Source: Rossellomorea vietnamensis
Lineage (GTDB): Bacteria > Bacillota > Bacilli > Bacillales > Bacillaceae_B
Assembly: GCF_008180415.1 (NCBI RefSeq)
Contig: NZ_VTEI01000003.1
Span: forward strand, 681 to 64,680
Reading direction: 5' to 3'
Length of the DNA: 64,000 bases
In this document: positions 43,936 through 52,252 of the stretch, one piece after another
How the letters are laid out: each line of letters begins with the position of its first letter
Numbering within the stretch: position 1 is the stretch's first letter
The notes under the pieces: model-generated
The model's input: the letters and a program-made list of their open reading frames with translations, nothing else
Database searches by the model: none
What the model was told of the DNA's origin: nothing
Translations under genes and position numbers: made by a program

Positions 43936-45483
43936 TTAGACGAGCTTTTTATTTTCTAAGATTTTCTTTCTATATTCGGTCGGTGAAGCATGACACATTT
44001 TTTTAAATACTTTACTAAAGTAGTTAGGATCATGATACCCAATTTCAAAGGTGATTTCCTTTAAACTTTTCTCGGGATCCCTCATCAATTTTTTTGCTTT
44101 TTCTATACGGCACTCAGTTAAGAAATGAATGTAATTTACACCAAGCTCCTCTTTGAAAATTTTACTGATGTATATCGGGCTCAGGCCGATTACGCTGCCT
44201 ATTTCCTCTAATGATATATCCTGATAGGCATGATCAATTATATATTGCTTAATCTGTTCAATGGTGTTTGTCTCCATTTTCTCATGATGCTTTTGTACGT
44301 ACTGCTTCAGCCTTTTCAGGACCTGGCTTATCTCTGCCCGCAATTGGCGATAGTCGGTCGATTTAAATGGATAGACAGGTGAGACTAATTCCATTCCCAT
44401 TTCACTCATGACCTGAGAGATGATCCAAAGAAACTTCATAAGAAGATGCTGTGTTAACAGCACACCAGTTCCTTGTTTTTCATTCCGTTCAATTAAGTCT
44501 TCCAAGAAGGCATGAATTGCTTCCCATTCTCCATGGCGGATATTGTCAAAAAATTGTTGTTCATATTGCTTAGCCATATGGTCATTGATGCCGGCAGGAA
44601 GTATAGGAATATCGGAAAAAAAACAGTATTTAACAGGCAGCGATGTATCCCAGGTTGCTGATAAAGACTCTTGATAAGATTGCTTAATTTTATTCGATGA
44701 ATGATACAAATTACCTATTCCAATAAACCACTCATCTTTAGCTGATTTTACAGATTTAAGGATTGTTCTGGCTAACATAGTAGCTTGAGATCGATAGGAT
44801 TGGTCTTTACTTTTAAAAGCAATAATGGGTAAGTGTCGGCCGTATAAAGCTCCCGTCCATGCATTCCCAGTATTCCTGACCTTTTCCCTGATTGTCGAAT
44901 AATACTTTTCCGAATCAGGTGGAAGGATTACACTCATTACATATTTTTCTTCTGTCATTTGCATACCCAGCTTCTCGACCAACTCGTGTAAATGAACTTC
45001 ATGAACATGGTCAAACAACAGCTGTGTTACAACATCTGTTTCAAAGACGGACATTGCTTTTTGTAAAGTGTCCTGTTTTTCCTTCTCGATATCCATTAAT
45101 CTACGTTGTTCCTCTATCTCATGGAGTGCTTTGGCAATGATGTCCACGATTTCCGTTACTTTAGTTGGCTTCACCATATAATCAATTACACCAAGCTTTA
45201 GGGCAGATTGAGCATAAGTAAATGTTGCAAACGCAGTAATCATGATAAATTTAATTGCAGGATGGTCACGATTAATTTTCTCAATTGCTTCAAATCCATT
45301 TAGGCCAGGCATCTGAATATCCATTAACACTAAATCAGGTTGAAACTCTGCAGCTATCTCAACAGCCAGTCTGCCGTTTCTCGCTTGCTCTATTATAAGG
45401 TTTGAAAAATTTCTTTCTAAGATCACTTGCAATGCATCACGTTCGATTTGCTCATCATCAACCACCAGCACTTTGAACATCAT
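43936..45483 (-). CDS. Response regulator with AraC-type DNA-binding domain (YesN type)
   Basis: 515 residues. The receiver domain is residues 1-120 with VVDDEQ and the phosphorylation Asp in LVLMDIQMPG near residue 56. A long middle region (130-400) has no clear motif. The last 100 residues carry two HTH motifs of AraC (SLEEIGSVIGLSPIYISKIFKEELG and SLKEITFEIGYHDPNYFSKVFKK). Start ATG at 45483 with GGGAGGAG 7-8 bases upstream; another ATG follows directly. The gene overlaps the kinase gene by 26 bases. It probably activates the sugar operon. Confidence 0.92.
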   Translation of the reverse strand: MMFKVLVVDDEQIERDALQVILERNFSNLIIEQARNGRLAVEIAAEFQPDLVLMDIQMPGLNGFEAIEKINRDHPAIKFIMITAFATFTYAQSALKLGVIDYMVKPTKVTEIVDIIAKALHEIEEQRRLMDIEKEKQDTLQKAMSVFETDVVTQLLFDHVHEVHLHELVEKLGMQMTEEKYVMSVILPPDSEKYYSTIREKVRNTGNAWTGALYGRHLPIIAFKSKDQSYRSQATMLARTILKSVKSAKDEWFIGIGNLYHSSNKIKQSYQESLSATWDTSLPVKYCFFSDIPILPAGINDHMAKQYEQQFFDNIRHGEWEAIHAFLEDLIERNEKQGTGVLLTQHLLMKFLWIISQVMSEMGMELVSPVYPFKSTDYRQLRAEISQVLKRLKQYVQKHHEKMETNTIEQIKQYIIDHAYQDISLEEIGSVIGLSPIYISKIFKEELGVNYIHFLTECRIEKAKKLMRDPEKSLKEITFEIGYHDPNYFSKVFKKMCHASPTEYRKKILENKKLV

Positions 45484-46927
45484 TCGCAACTCCTCCCGCC
45501 TTAAGTAACTCTATTGTTACCTTCGTTCCGATTCCTTCCTTTCCTTCTATCTTGATTACATCTCTATTACCTGTAAAAAGACGTAAACGCCTTACCACGT
45601 TATTCAATCCAATTCCTGAACTTTGCCCTTGCTTTGGATCTTGTTCCACCTCTTCATTTAAAATTCTATTAATCTTATTTTCATGTATACCCGGGCCATT
45701 ATCTTCGATTTCAATAATCACTCGATCCCCTTTATCCTTGATCCGGAACCAGATGTTTCCGCCTGCTTCGCAAGGCTCAACAGCATACATGATAGCGTTT
45801 TCAACAATTGGTTGAAGAGTCAGACCTGGAATTGCGATTTCCAAGCACGATTCCTCTATGTCTGTGGCAAAGGCTAGTCTGTCTGTAAATCTCGCTTTTT
45901 GTATAATCATATATTGCTTTAACACGTTTACCTCATCACAGAGTGTCATCGTCTTATCCAGATGTTTGAGGTTATAGCGCAACAGTCCTGCAATGCTAAC
46001 CAGGAGGTCGCTTGTTTCTTCTGATCCTTCCAGATAGGCTTTTTTCGAGACGGTGTTCAAGGTATTGAACAAAAAATGAGGGTTTATCTGGCTTTGTAAA
46101 CTATGAAGCTGACTGTCTTTTAATAGAAGTTTACTCTCCTGCAATTCTTTTTCAAGTTGAGCTTTCTGTTGGATTTCGATAATCAACTTATTTATGTTGG
46201 TTCTCATCTGCTCAAACATTCTTGCTAAAAAGGCCATTTCGTCTTTGGAATCCACTTCAATTTTCAAATCAAATCTTCCCCTCGACAATTCACTTGCAGC
46301 CCGAGTCAGCTTTTCAAGTGGTTTTGTAATTCTTAAGGAAAACCAGTAAGTATAAAGCAATAGTAAAAATGTTATCAACAGTAATAACCAAATTCCCAGC
46401 CCATTTAATTTTTCGGACTGATCAATCATCGCCCGGTAGAATTGATCATATGTACTAAGCTCCGAATCAATTAATGAAAGAGTCATTTCAGCAAGATAAT
46501 TAGATATATATGTTGCTTCATTCAGTGAACTTCTTGCATTTTCAATGCCTTCTTCTGAATGAAATACAAGGGCACGATCTGTTACCTCTACAAGACTGGC
46601 GAGTAAGTTAATGTAGCTGGTCAACTCAAACTCATTTTCGCTATTTTTAAAACCAACCACTTCTTCCTGCATTGTCTGAATGTCTCGCATATTAACATTG
46701 ACGGAATTTAAATTTTCAGCAGAAGGAAGCAGCAGGTAATTGTTAAGTGCTGTTACCGTTTGCTGACTGGTAGTCCTGATTTCGTTCAGTACCAGATACC
46801 TCTCAAGAATATCATTATATTGATCTTGCATTTTCTGATTATAAAAAGTAAGCGACATCCAAATCGAAGCCATGATCAGAACTACAATTACAGCAAGCAT
46901 CCAAATTTTCTTCTGTATACTAGTCAT
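45458..46927 (-). CDS. Sensor histidine kinase, YesM/LytS-like
   Basis: 489 residues. Helices near residues 8-28 and 180-198 flank an extracellular helical domain of about 150 residues; then HAMP (LRITKPLEKLTRAASELSRG), a coiled coil, the His-kinase box QSQINPHFLFNTLNTVSKKAYL with the phosphorylated His near residue 284, and the HATPase domain (PIVENAIMYAVEP, IEIEDNGPG, GIGLNNVVRRL). The gene overlaps the binding-protein gene by 4 bases and the regulator gene by 26, a tight three-gene unit. Confidence 0.92.
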   Translation of the reverse strand: MTSIQKKIWMLAVIVVLIMASIWMSLTFYNQKMQDQYNDILERYLVLNEIRTTSQQTVTALNNYLLLPSAENLNSVNVNMRDIQTMQEEVVGFKNSENEFELTSYINLLASLVEVTDRALVFHSEEGIENARSSLNEATYISNYLAEMTLSLIDSELSTYDQFYRAMIDQSEKLNGLGIWLLLLITFLLLLYTYWFSLRITKPLEKLTRAASELSRGRFDLKIEVDSKDEMAFLARMFEQMRTNINKLIIEIQQKAQLEKELQESKLLLKDSQLHSLQSQINPHFLFNTLNTVSKKAYLEGSEETSDLLVSIAGLLRYNLKHLDKTMTLCDEVNVLKQYMIIQKARFTDRLAFATDIEESCLEIAIPGLTLQPIVENAIMYAVEPCEAGGNIWFRIKDKGDRVIIEIEDNGPGIHENKINRILNEEVEQDPKQGQSSGIGLNNVVRRLRLFTGNRDVIKIEGKEGIGTKVTIELLKAGGVANDVQSAGG

Positions 46928-47901
46928 TCTATATCGGTCGCCTTTATCATTCTAATATCTGTTAAATAACCTTCCAGATCCAGCGGAAGAGTCTCGTTTT
47001 TCAGCCATTGAGCCATGAGCTTAACACTTCTCTCACCCATCTCTTTTGGTGACTGTTCAACCACCCCATCAAGCTTACCCTGCTGCAAGGAAGATAATGA
47101 TGCACTGCTATCATCAAAGGAATAGATATAAAAAGGTTCAACTTTGGATCGCTTCTCAATCTCTTGAATGATGTCTCCTGCGAAATTGGAGTTTACTGCG
47201 ACGAAAGCATCCACATTCGGGTAATGGTTCAATAAATCCTTTGTCAAAGCGCCCCCATGCTCTCTACTGTCTTCAGTTTCAGCAGAAATCACTTTGATAT
47301 GAGGGTACCTTCCAAGGGAATTTTGTATGCCTTTTAACCTTTCTTCCTGATAATATTCCTGTTTGCTGTCAAGCATAAGGATCACTTCCCCAGATGTACC
47401 CATATCATTGACGAGCTGCCTCGCAATTAATTCTCCAGCAAGATGCTGATCTGAACCCACATACGTTTTTCGAAGGCTTTCCGATGCGGGAACATCATTT
47501 GCTACAGTGATGATAGGGATACCAAAGGATGCCGCCTTAACTTTGGTTAACTCTTTAAATCCTTCAGTATCCAGGCCCTGTACTATAATCCCGTCCACTT
47601 TTGAATAGATTGCTAATTCTATTTGCTTTAAGAAATTCTCTTGATCATTCCCATAGCTCCCCCATATCTCAAGTGTGACTTCCTCTTTTACAGATTGATT
47701 CACCGCACCGAAACTGACCTGATCCCAAAAAGGTGTATCAAGCTCCTGGGTTATTAATACAAGACGTTTATTTAGAGATCCCTGGATCGTCTTGTTCGGG
47801 ATTTTCCAGCTCGCTTTATATACATCAAGTGCTGAATCAATGGTAAAATATAAAAGCACAGCTGAAACGATAATACTTGCCAAAGTGGCGATCTTTTTCA
47901 T
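46924..47901 (-). CDS. Membrane-anchored sugar-binding protein, likely sensor subunit
   Basis: 325 residues. An uncleaved N-terminal helix (ATLASIIVSAVLLYFTIDSAL) is likely, since there is no lipobox Cys. The RbsB-like Peripla_BP_4 domain follows: LVLITQELDTPFWDQVSFGA, SKVDGIIVQGLDTEGF, GIPIITVANDVP, YVGSDQHLAGELIARQL. In clostridia a similar protein, XylFII, binds xylose and controls a LytS kinase and YesN regulator; the gene order and 4-base overlap with the kinase suggest the same arrangement. The role is inferred from context. Confidence 0.85.
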   Translation of the reverse strand: MKKIATLASIIVSAVLLYFTIDSALDVYKASWKIPNKTIQGSLNKRLVLITQELDTPFWDQVSFGAVNQSVKEEVTLEIWGSYGNDQENFLKQIELAIYSKVDGIIVQGLDTEGFKELTKVKAASFGIPIITVANDVPASESLRKTYVGSDQHLAGELIARQLVNDMGTSGEVILMLDSKQEYYQEERLKGIQNSLGRYPHIKVISAETEDSREHGGALTKDLLNHYPNVDAFVAVNSNFAGDIIQEIEKRSKVEPFYIYSFDDSSASLSSLQQGKLDGVVEQSPKEMGERSVKLMAQWLKNETLPLDLEGYLTDIRMIKATDIE

Positions 47902-48036
47902 CAGAATGCGCTCCTTAAATTAAATGAATCTCGAGTAATAGTATTTAATTACCATTATAGCAGGAATAGCTAAAATGGCGCAGGAATTTTCTGAAAATTA
48001 ATGGTGTAGTATACTCTTAGACGCTAACTCGTTTTT

Positions 48037-48210
48037 ATGTTTCTACCTTTAAGTTCGGCTTCTGTATTTCTGGCATATCGCGAAATTACGACAATGCAGG
48101 CAGTTTCAATTGTATCGGGATTTCTCTTCATGTTGATCCGGATAATTATGATTTTTTTTTTAGTAAAGCATGTAGATAAGATTGGAAGCAGTAAAGAACA
48201 TACTAAAAAG
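48037..48210 (+). pseudogene. C-terminal remnant of a BCCT-family transporter
   Basis: The plus strand encodes ITTMQAVSIVSGFLFMLIRI and a following basic tail, matching the last helix of BCCT carriers (compare LQALQNTMIIAALPFSIILG in the intact gene at 48384-49922). No ribosome site precedes it and nothing upstream encodes the other eleven helices. A terminator follows at once. It may mark a former second betaine transporter on the opposite strand. Confidence 0.6.
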
Positions 48211-48240
48211 GACTCAGGTTTTACCTCAGTCCTTTTTGCT
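48206..48240 (+). terminator. Terminator after the BCCT remnant
   Basis: AAGGACTcAGG-tttta-CCTcAGTCCTTTTTGC on the plus strand, a complete terminator left behind by the lost gene. Confidence 0.85.
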
Positions 48241-48339
48241 AATAGACAGGTGGGTTTGGATATGACTATTAGCCACGTTTCTCTTTTACCAATTGTCTAA
48301 GTATTACGAGGGAGTGAAAAAGCAGCCAAGCTTCTCTTG

Positions 48340-48386
48340 AAAAAAGGCCTTATATCCCTAATAATGGATACAAGGCCTTTTTATTA
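48340..48386 (-). terminator. Terminator of the BCCT transporter gene
   Basis: AAAAAGGCCTTATATCC ... GGATACAAGGCCTTTTT, bidirectional, abutting the stop at 48384. Confidence 0.88.
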
Positions 48387-49922
48387 TGTTGTTTTAATAG
48401 GTTTTTTATTTTTCTTCTCAGGAATTCTTAACTGCCCAATCCCCAGTTCTTTTGCTTCTTTTTGCAAAGCTTTCAGAAAACTGATGACAATTAACCCTAA
48501 GATGATCGAGAATGGCAGAGCTGCTATGATCATTGTATTTTGCAGTGCCTGCAGCCCTCCTGTATAAAGCAGTACAAGAGCAGTCCCGGAAAGATAAATT
48601 CCCCATACGATCTTAATAGGATTGCTAGGATTTTGTGAACCGTTTGTTGTCATCATTCCTAACACAAATGTCCCGGAATCGGCTGAAGTAACAAAGAACG
48701 TCACGATAATGACGATGGCTAGAATCGATGACACCATAGAAATCGGATAACTTTCTAACAATCCGAAGAGAGATTCTTGAGGTAATAACTCAGAGATCGA
48801 CAGTAATCCGGTTACCTCGGTTGTGATCGCCGCCCCTCCGAACGTAGTAAACCAAATGAAACAGATAAGTGATGGAGCGAGCAGAACGTACACAATGAAC
48901 TCCCGGATTGTTCTTCCTTTAGATACCCTTGCAATAAAGACACCTACAAATGGAGACCAGGCAATCCACCAAGCCCAATAGAAGATCGTCCATCCATTAA
49001 TCCATCCCCTGGCATCTTCATTAAGAGGAGCAATGCGAAAACTCATGTTAAGGAAGTTTTGAAAATACGTCCCCAGGGTGTCAATAAATAAATTGAGAAT
49101 AAACAGCGTAGGCCCGAAAATGAATACGAAAAGGAAAAGGATACCCGTAAGTCCCATATTCAAGTTACTCAAAATTTTGATCCCTTTACCTAATCCAGTG
49201 GAAGCAGATACGATGAACAGCACTGTCACAATAGATATAATGATTGTTTGAACCACCATATTGTTTGGCACTCCAAACAAGTATGAAAGTCCTCCGTTTA
49301 TTTGTGATGCTCCAAAACCCAATGTTGTCGCAACACCTAATATCGTAGCAATAACCGCTATGACATCAATGACAGTCCCTGCAGCTCCGTCTGCATATTT
49401 GCCTATCAGCGGACGAAGTGTCTTGCTTATCAAGCTGCGTTCCCCTTTTCTAAAGGTAAAGTACGCAAGAGCTAAGGCAATGGAACCATAAATGGCCCAG
49501 GCGTGAATCCCATAATGAAAGAATGTAAATCTCATAGCATCCTTTATACCTTGGTTCGTACCTTCTTCCCCTGTGGGTGAACTAATGGCAAAGTGGCTGA
49601 TCGGCTCAAAGGTACCATAAAAGAGTAGACCTACTCCCAGACCTGCACTAAAAAGCATGGCAACCCAGGTAGGTCTTGAAAACTCAGGCACATCATCCTG
49701 TTTTCCAAGCTTTATCCTGCCAACAGGACTCATTAATAAATACAAACATACTCCAACAAATACTGTAACGATCGCAAGGTAGTACCAGCCGAAGCTGTCC
49801 AGAATAAAACCTTGCGCGCTGCTGGTAATGCTTTCTAAAGTTTCCGGCATCATTACCCCTATCAACACAAGACCTGTCATGATGGCTAATGAAATATAAA
49901 ATACATTTGTAGCACTCTTCAT
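48384..49922 (-). CDS. opuD: BCCT-family glycine betaine/choline-type transporter
   Basis: 512 residues with twelve membrane helices. Signature regions: FSAGLGVGLLFYGTFEPISHF near residue 93, the helix 8 motif FYWAWWIAWSPFVGVFIARVSKGRTIREF near residue 312 (aromatic box Trp residues and amphipathic helix), and FVTSADSGTFVLG near residue 410. Imports compatible solutes with sodium for osmoprotection. OpuD is the closest Bacillus subtilis counterpart by size and motif, but choline or carnitine carriers are not excluded. Monocistronic with its own terminator. Confidence 0.9.
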   Translation of the reverse strand: MKSATNVFYISLAIMTGLVLIGVMMPETLESITSSAQGFILDSFGWYYLAIVTVFVGVCLYLLMSPVGRIKLGKQDDVPEFSRPTWVAMLFSAGLGVGLLFYGTFEPISHFAISSPTGEEGTNQGIKDAMRFTFFHYGIHAWAIYGSIALALAYFTFRKGERSLISKTLRPLIGKYADGAAGTVIDVIAVIATILGVATTLGFGASQINGGLSYLFGVPNNMVVQTIIISIVTVLFIVSASTGLGKGIKILSNLNMGLTGILFLFVFIFGPTLFILNLFIDTLGTYFQNFLNMSFRIAPLNEDARGWINGWTIFYWAWWIAWSPFVGVFIARVSKGRTIREFIVYVLLAPSLICFIWFTTFGGAAITTEVTGLLSISELLPQESLFGLLESYPISMVSSILAIVIIVTFFVTSADSGTFVLGMMTTNGSQNPSNPIKIVWGIYLSGTALVLLYTGGLQALQNTMIIAALPFSIILGLIVISFLKALQKEAKELGIGQLRIPEKKNKKPIKTT

Positions 49923-50382
49923 ATGTAATAAATAACTCCTAACTTTGTTGCTTTTTTTTGGGTGATAAGATAAGTAAAATGGCTGACTTTGAATGGGTTA
50001 AGTGGGGATTCAATAACTATTGTAAGATAGTGGGCAATTCCTTCTGGCTCAACTTCAGAAATGCTTCTCAACCTAGGGCCTTCTAATTATATCCTTTTTC
50101 ATACTTAGGATTCAAAGGTCAAATATAAGCATTATTAGTCATTTAAAGCTTTTAGAATATAGTAAAGAAAGAAAACGATTATTATTAGTACATATACTCT
50201 GTCATGGTTCAATTTACTCTGGCAGAGGAACAAACACTCTTGCTCATTAGCTCATTAGTACCTAAGACCTCACTGTGTTTTTGCAGGAGTAGTACAAGCT
50301 ATTTTCTTTCAGTAAATGGGAAGAGCCGACTTCCATAGAGTAGCTATATTTCCTTTTCACAATAAAAGCACTCATCCATATT
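49923..50382. other. Gap upstream of the BCCT gene
   Basis: No gene seen. It contains the transporter promoter region and AT-rich DNA up to the repeat element at 50383. Confidence 0.5.
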
Positions 50383-50649
50383 GGAAGGCACTGAAAATAT
50401 ACCGAATTTTAGTATCAGATCCTCTATAACCAATAAAAGTCAACTATGAGAAGAAAGATTGACTTTATTCTTACACCCCATTGAATGTGTTACTCTTTTT
50501 ATCCCATTAGTTTTAAAGTCTTTTAATGATTTTTGAAACATTAGCCTGCCGGGCCTGGAGAGGTACTTTCTCAACTAGTCGATGGAAAGAAGTGGATTCG
50601 AGGACCTGGAATAGTGACCAGCGGTACCGAACAGCCAGTTTCAGCACTT

Positions 50650-50805
50650 TGGTTAGTTATATAGAGGGGAATATTCTCCTTATTTACTAAAAAGTATTTG
50701 AAAACAGCTTTAATAGCGGGAGAAATTCCCCTTATTTGACTTAAGACATTAGAAAATAGGTGCTGGTTCTTCGTATAAGGGGAAAAACTCCCCTTCTTTT
50801 ACCGC
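50650..50805. repeat. Row of three spaced palindromes
   Basis: AGGGGAATATTCTCCTTATT, GCGGGAGAAATTCCCCTTAT and ATAAGGGGAAAAACTCCCCT at about 55-60 base intervals. Each can form an RNA hairpin. They are part of the MITE-like element. Confidence 0.65.
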
Positions 50806-50931
50806 TGGATACTTAATTATGAAAATAACAAGCCGCTTACGCTATAAAGCTCACTGCATCGCGCACCAGCCCGGTGGAGTCGTGCATCTTAAGCGGAAAT
50901 CAATACTTTTTAATAGTATCTGACGAGAAAA

Positions 50932-50973
50932 AGGCAGAATCGTTCTTTGAAATCAACGATTCTGCCTTTTAGT
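50932..50973. terminator. Hairpin within the MITE-like element, downstream of dus
   Basis: AAAGGCAGAATCG ... CGATTCTGCCTTTT, A-rich before and T-rich after; about 57 bases past the dus stop, so it may serve as that gene's terminator. Confidence 0.75.
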
Positions 50974-51029
50974 TTGTTGTTGGACTTTTTCAGCGGCCGC
51001 CCAAAATAGTATTAGTGAGTGCTTTTACC

Positions 51030-52031
51030 TTATTCTACTAAAGCCGCTTTTTCTTCAAAGCTATCAAGCAATGCTCGTACTTCATCAGTCGTCTCAGTGT
51101 CCATCAACTGATTTCTTAATTCACTTGCCCCTCGGAATTCGCGGACATAAATCTTGAAAAATCGGCGAAGCGGCTTGAAAGAACGCGGCTCAGATTCAGT
51201 TGAATATTTATCAAAGAGATCTAAGTGAAGTCTTAAAAGATCGAGCAATTCCTTGCTGTCGTGCTCTTTCTTTTCTTTTTCAAAAGCAAATGGATTGTTG
51301 AATATTCCACGGCCGATCATAACTCCATCGACACCGTATTTTTCCACAAGCTCCAAGCCCTTTTGACGGTCAGGTATATCTCCATTGATGGTCAAAAGAG
51401 TATTGGGTGCTACTTCATCCCGAAGTTTTTTGATTTCCGGAATCAGCTCCCAATGCGCGTCGACTTTACTCATTTCTTTTTTAGTACGGAGGTGAATAGA
51501 AAGGTTAACGATATCTTGTTCCAATAAGTGCTTAAGCCATTCACGCCATTCATCTACTTCTGTATAACCCAGCCTGGTCTTCACGCTTACTGGCAGTCCG
51601 CCTGCTTTTGCGGCTTGGATCAGTTCTGCCGCAACTTCCGGACGGCGGATGAGGCCGGAGCCCTTCCCATTCCCAGCAACATTCGCTACAGGACAACCCA
51701 TATTGATATCTATCCCGCGGAAACCTTCTTTAGCCATGCCAATACTCATCTCGCGGAAGAATTCAGGTTTGTCTCCCCATATATGGGCCACAATTGGTTG
51801 TTCATCTTCTGTATAAGTCAAACGCCCGCGCACACTTTGGCGGCCATTGGGATGGCAATAACTTTCCGAATTCGTAAACTCTGTGAAAAACACGTCAGGT
51901 CGTGCAGCTTCACTCACTACATGGCGGAAAACGACATCCGTCACATCTTCCATTGGTGCCAGTATAAAAAACGGCCGTGGTAATTCACGCCAGAAATTAT
52001 CTTCCATAACTAAATTCAATCCTCTCATCAT
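51030..52031 (-). CDS. tRNA-dihydrouridine synthase
   Basis: 333 residues. TIM-barrel flavoenzyme that reduces uridine to dihydrouridine in the tRNA D-loop. Visible: [16 protein letters not shown] near residue 20, [21 protein letters not shown] with the catalytic Cys near residue 108, [16 protein letters not shown], and the FMN phosphate loop [14 protein letters not shown] near residue 225; the C-terminal helical domain has [16 protein letters not shown]. Resembles the YfjN-like branch of Bacillus. GAGG lies before two adjacent ATG codons; either could start. Confidence 0.93.
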   Translation of the reverse strand: MMRGLNLVMEDNFWRELPRPFFILAPMEDVTDVVFRHVVSEAARPDVFFTEFTNSESYCHPNGRQSVRGRLTYTEDEQPIVAHIWGDKPEFFREMSIGMAKEGFRGIDINMGCPVANVAGNGKGSGLIRRPEVAAELIQAAKAGGLPVSVKTRLGYTEVDEWREWLKHLLEQDIVNLSIHLRTKKEMSKVDAHWELIPEIKKLRDEVAPNTLLTINGDIPDRQKGLELVEKYGVDGVMIGRGIFNNPFAFEKEKKEHDSKELLDLLRLHLDLFDKYSTESEPRSFKPLRRFFKIYVREFRGASELRNQLMDTETTDEVRALLDSFEEKAALVE

Positions 52032-52211
52032 TTGGTCCTCAGGAAAAACCCTGAAGGTACCACAAAAATAAAAAGTAAAGAAGTTTTGCTTGCTTCCTTA
52101 CTTTCTTCTACACTTATACCATGTTTAAGCGCTATTTATCAATGCTAAATAATTTTACCAATATAACTTTTTAAAAAATATTATATATAAGGATCTAAAA
52201 CCTTACTTCTC

Positions 52212-52252
52212 ATTCAAAAAGCTGCTGAGCCGTTAAGCTCAACAACTTCTTT
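52212..52252 (-). terminator. Terminator of ltaS
   Basis: On the minus strand AAGTTGTTGAGC-ttaacg-GCTCAGCAGCTTTTT, beginning at the stop codon. Confidence 0.8.

Larger units (their letters stand above)
50383..50999 (-). mobile_element. MITE-like element, copy 1 (inverted)
   Basis: About 617 bp with diverged inverted ends: GGCACTGAAAAT at 50388 and, reversed, GGCCGCTGAAAAAGTCC at 50998. Read on the minus strand it has the same order as the copy at 57073: CTGAAAAAGTCCAACAA, a GGCAGAATCG hairpin, three palindromes of the ATAAGGGGA type, a GTCACTA segment, a GTTGACTTT hairpin, and AAAATTCGGTA-ATTTTCAGTGCC. It carries no ORF. A fragment of another repeat (GTGCATCTTAAGCGGAAATC) is inside. Non-autonomous and old, judging by divergence. 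Confidence 0.72.

Noticed and set aside
48037..48300. Novel 87-residue membrane protein
   Set aside because: No ribosome site, and the hydrophobic part matches the last helix of BCCT carriers; it is called a remnant instead.
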